Source: Thermorudis peleae (lineage in GTDB: Bacteria > Chloroflexota > Chloroflexia > Thermomicrobiales > Thermomicrobiaceae). From it: DNA of 64,000 nucleotides. Shown one piece after another: positions 61,784 through 64,000 of this stretch. A program made the position numbers and the translations under genes. Within the stretch, counting starts at the first letter, position 1. Each line of letters begins with the position of its first letter. Where the stretch lies: NCBI RefSeq assembly GCF_000744775.1, contig NZ_JQMP01000001.1, forward strand, positions 558,001-622,000. Reading direction: 5' to 3'. Below the pieces are notes generated by a model, which worked only from the letters and a program-made list of their open reading frames with translations, ran no database searches and was not told where the DNA came from.

Positions 61784-63085
61784 TTAGCCAAGCTCTTCGC
61801 CCGTTCGGTCGTGCAAGAAGAATGCTCCAATGAATGACACCACGGCCATGAGAATGATATAGAGCGAAAGCGGCGTCGAGTTCTTGTAACGCGAGAGCAG
61901 CGCTGTGCTGATGTATGGGGCTGGTCCACCGGCGATGATTGCGGTCAGCTGGTAGCCGAGTGAGGCGCCGCTATAGCGCACGCGAGTCGGAAAGTTTTCG
62001 GCAATGAATGCCGCCTGTGGTCCATAGAGAAGCCCCCAGATAAATAAGCCGATCATCACAGCCAGTACGATTAGCGCTGACTGCTTGGTATTGAGCAGGG
62101 CGTAGTAGGGGAAAGCGTAGAGGGCCATGAGTACTGTTGCAACGAGGTAGACACGCTTGCGGCCAATTCGGTCAGCAAGGTACCCGCCAATGAATACCCC
62201 AACGATCCCAGCTAGTGCCCCAGGTATCGTGGCGTTGACCAGAAGGCTGCGATCCAGTTTCAAGAACGTTGTGCCATAGGCGATCAAGAAGGTGGAAATG
62301 ATATAGTAGCCGCCGTTCTCAACAACACGCGCGAGCATTGACCAAATCATCGGGCCAAGATGCGTGCGGAAGACCTCAACCAGTGGCGCTCGGGCAAGTT
62401 CGCCTCGCTCCAGTGCCTGCTGGAAAAGCGGTGTCTCAAAGACGGTCAGTCGTACATAGAGGCCAATGGCAACCAGGATGAGACTAAGCAGGAATGGAAC
62501 ACGCCATCCCCAACTCTCGAATCCGTTCCCTGAGATATTGATGAACAACGTTGTGACCAACGAAGACAAGATCAGGCCGAATGGGACGCCGAGTTGTGGC
62601 AGACTGGTGATAAAGCCACGCTGTTCGCGCTTGCTCCACTCCATTGCCAGCAGAATCGCGCCGCCCCATTCACCGCCGACGCCAAGTCCCTGCAGGATGC
62701 GCATGAGCGTCGCCAGTACCGCTGCCCAAATGCCAATGACACTGTAGGGCGGCAATAGCCCAATAACCGCTGTGCCAATACCCATAAGCAAGAGCGTCGT
62801 AATCAGCGTCGCTTTACGTCCGAGGCGGTCGCCAAAATGCCCGAAGAGAGCGCCACCAATGGGGCGAGCGACGAAGCCAACAGCGTAGGTAGCAAAGGAC
62901 TGAAGAAGTGCAACGTACGGATCTTCTTTGGGGAACAGCAGCTTTGGGAAGATCAGAGCGGCCATGGTGCCGTAAAGGAAGAAGTCGTACCACTCAATTG
63001 TCGTGCCGATCACACTCGCGATTGCGGCACGCCGGAGTTGGCGTGCATATTCTTCCGCTGGCAGCGCAAATCCCGCTTCAGCCAT
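61784..63085 (-). CDS. MFS transporter, metabolite:H+ symporter (MHS/ShiA-KgtP) family
   Basis: 433 aa, twelve membrane segments. Hallmarks are VIGTTIEWYDFFLYGTMAAL, YAVGFVARPIGGALFGHFGD with RLGRKATL, and RILQGLGVGGEWGGAILLAM; the second-half repeat is LADRIGRKRVYL. The family takes up organic acids such as shikimate, 2-oxoglutarate, citrate or proline-betaine with protons. ATG 63085 follows GATGGAGGTG. The neighbours argue for a hydroxy- or oxo-acid. Confidence 0.92.
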   Translation of the reverse strand: MAEAGFALPAEEYARQLRRAAIASVIGTTIEWYDFFLYGTMAALIFPKLLFPKEDPYVALLQSFATYAVGFVARPIGGALFGHFGDRLGRKATLITTLLLMGIGTAVIGLLPPYSVIGIWAAVLATLMRILQGLGVGGEWGGAILLAMEWSKREQRGFITSLPQLGVPFGLILSSLVTTLFINISGNGFESWGWRVPFLLSLILVAIGLYVRLTVFETPLFQQALERGELARAPLVEVFRTHLGPMIWSMLARVVENGGYYIISTFLIAYGTTFLKLDRSLLVNATIPGALAGIVGVFIGGYLADRIGRKRVYLVATVLMALYAFPYYALLNTKQSALIVLAVMIGLFIWGLLYGPQAAFIAENFPTRVRYSGASLGYQLTAIIAGGPAPYISTALLSRYKNSTPLSLYIILMAVVSFIGAFFLHDRTGEELG

Positions 63086-63216
63086 GGTGTCACCTCCATC
63101 TCGCTCTGTGCCTTCCCGCATATCCCGTAGCGCTGGGCAGTGACGCTACGCACGTGTCAAGCTCAAGGCTTGCCGTCTCGCCTCCTTTCTTTCGACTAAC
63201 TCAGCTGCTGATCCCC

Positions 63217-63999
63217 TCAGCTTGTGCTGCCCGACTGTAGCCCTTTAATGAAGAGGTATTGGGCAGCCATGTCTTTCGGTGCGAAACTTGCCTCAGCTGC
63301 CTGGTGATAGACCTCGAGCAGCTGTTCGAAGATCGGCAAACGTGCCCGGTGCTCATCAGCCATCGCTTTCGCCAGTGTGAGGTCTTTGAGCAGAAGACCT
63401 AGGGCAAATCCTGGATCATAGCGGTCCTTCGCGATGAAGAGCTCATAGTTGCGCTGGTAGATGCCGCTCCGACCGTAGCTGACGTTCAAGATCGGGAAGA
63501 GTTTGGCTTTGTCAAAACCGACGAGATCAGCAAGCGTCATCGCTTCGGCGACCGCTTCAGTATAGAAGCCAATAAAAAAGTTATTGATCAACTTGACAAT
63601 GTAGCCAGATCCTGGATCTTCGTCGACGTGGAAGATGTTCTTGCCGATGAGGTCAAAGAATGGTTTGGCGCGCTCGAAATCAGCCGTTCTCCCGCCAGCC
63701 ATGACTGTCAACGTGGCGACTTCTGCACCTTCCACCCCGCCCGAGACCGGCGCGCCGATGAAGCCGATGCCGCGCTCCGCCAGCGCTGCTGCGACCTTGC
63801 GGCCGAGCGTGGGACCGATAGTGCTCAGCTCGATTGCTAATTGCCCTTCGTGGCCATGCTCAGCAATGCCGCCCGATCCCAGGTACACCTGCTCGACTTC
63901 TGCAGGGCCGGGCAAGCTGGTGCAGAGCACCTCGGCTTCTCGCACAACGTCGGCTACGCTGTTGCGCACTTCGCCACCCGCATTGGCGAAACGTTCGCG
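63217..63999 (-). CDS. Beta-hydroxyacid dehydrogenase (3-hydroxyisobutyrate dehydrogenase-like), 5' end outside window
   Basis: The frame is open to the window edge, so the N-terminal Rossmann loop is missing. Visible are EVLCTSLPGPAEVEQVYLG, AIELSTIGPTLGRKVAAALA, FIGAPVSGGVEGAEVATLTV (substrate-binding loop), GSGYIVKLINNFFIGFYTEA with the catalytic Lys, and the C-terminal DPGFALGLLLKDLTLAKAMA. It oxidises a 3-hydroxy acid with NAD(P). Same strand as the acid transporter and transhydrogenase, 131 bp upstream of the transporter start. Confidence 0.93.
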   Translation of the reverse strand, partial: RERFANAGGEVRNSVADVVREAEVLCTSLPGPAEVEQVYLGSGGIAEHGHEGQLAIELSTIGPTLGRKVAAALAERGIGFIGAPVSGGVEGAEVATLTVMAGGRTADFERAKPFFDLIGKNIFHVDEDPGSGYIVKLINNFFIGFYTEAVAEAMTLADLVGFDKAKLFPILNVSYGRSGIYQRNYELFIAKDRYDPGFALGLLLKDLTLAKAMADEHRARLPIFEQLLEVYHQAAEASFAPKDMAAQYLFIKGLQSGSTS

Positions 64000-64000
64000 G

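Noticed and set aside
1-64000. CRISPR arrays, insertion sequences, integrases, prophage genes, rRNA
   Set aside because: No regularly spaced identical repeats, transposase motifs or terminal inverted repeats flanked by target duplications were found on reading both strands.

Overview
The window looks like a GC-rich thermophilic member of the Chloroflexota, most likely class Thermomicrobia (Thermomicrobium/Sphaerobacter-like). Pointers are the overall base composition, frequent GTG/TTG starts, secreted or membrane proteins with long Pro/Thr linkers, and a subtilisin whose C-terminal module (key residues QCFERRCLTYTP, then GNVGQHYARW) I associate with secreted Chloroflexota proteins. The genus is inference; no rRNA or other marker is present.

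Layout. 1-5.4 kb: end of an aconitase gene, a two-domain M16 peptidase, coproheme decarboxylase (hemQ), and a DUF92 membrane protein with a small partner. 5.8-6.7 kb: tRNA-Lys and a gene-free stretch. 6.5-9.8 kb: a self-contained two-gene catabolic unit (glucarate-dehydratase-like enzyme plus ThDP enzyme), bounded by a terminator and an 18-bp palindrome. 9.9-16 kb: lgt, a membrane Ser/Thr kinase, a pantothenate operon (DUF2520 dehydrogenase-panB-panC) and a sortase. 16-18.9 kb: a small AsnC-type domain protein, bioY, and parA-parB. 19-32 kb: mixed metabolism (zinc alcohol dehydrogenase, HemL-like aminotransferase with an AsnC regulator, drug exporter, methyltransferase, sarcosine-oxidase-type enzyme, thioredoxin-like protein, flavin reductase, PhzF, fuconate dehydratase) and an EAL-HDOD signalling protein. 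32.1-37.3 kb: a tightly coupled three-gene operon around a 1168-residue Dna2-like nuclease-helicase. 37.4-41.7 kb: upp, secreted subtilisin, MFS transporter. 41.8-44.4 kb: a DnaA-domain-I-containing replication initiator and an AT-rich origin-like region. 44.4-53 kb: winged-helix protein, heme A synthase, rsgA, DinB-like protein, FadR-type regulator, alanine racemase, and a response-regulator/membrane fusion. 53-60 kb: unusual proline-racemase-family protein, a hypothetical protein, and a complete Bce-type ABC transporter/two-component module. 60.4-64 kb: hydroxyacid-oxoacid transhydrogenase, an MHS-type transporter and a beta-hydroxyacid dehydrogenase running off the end.

The most interesting feature is the putative origin of replication at about 43.8-44.35 kb. 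It combines (i) a divergent initiator that has DnaA domain I but no AAA+ ATPase, (ii) a 30-bp perfect palindrome at the 5' end of that gene, (iii) regularly spaced iteron-like repeats inside it, (iv) a 55-bp stretch of 27% G+C with a DnaA-box-like 9-mer, (v) a parS-like palindrome, and (vi) a visible change in G/C strand bias. No dnaN, recF or gyrB is beside it, so this is not a canonical dnaA-type origin. The parAB pair 25 kb away would fit the partition machinery of the same replicon. A second candidate for an undescribed system is the three-gene Dna2-like operon, whose flanking genes I do not recognise.
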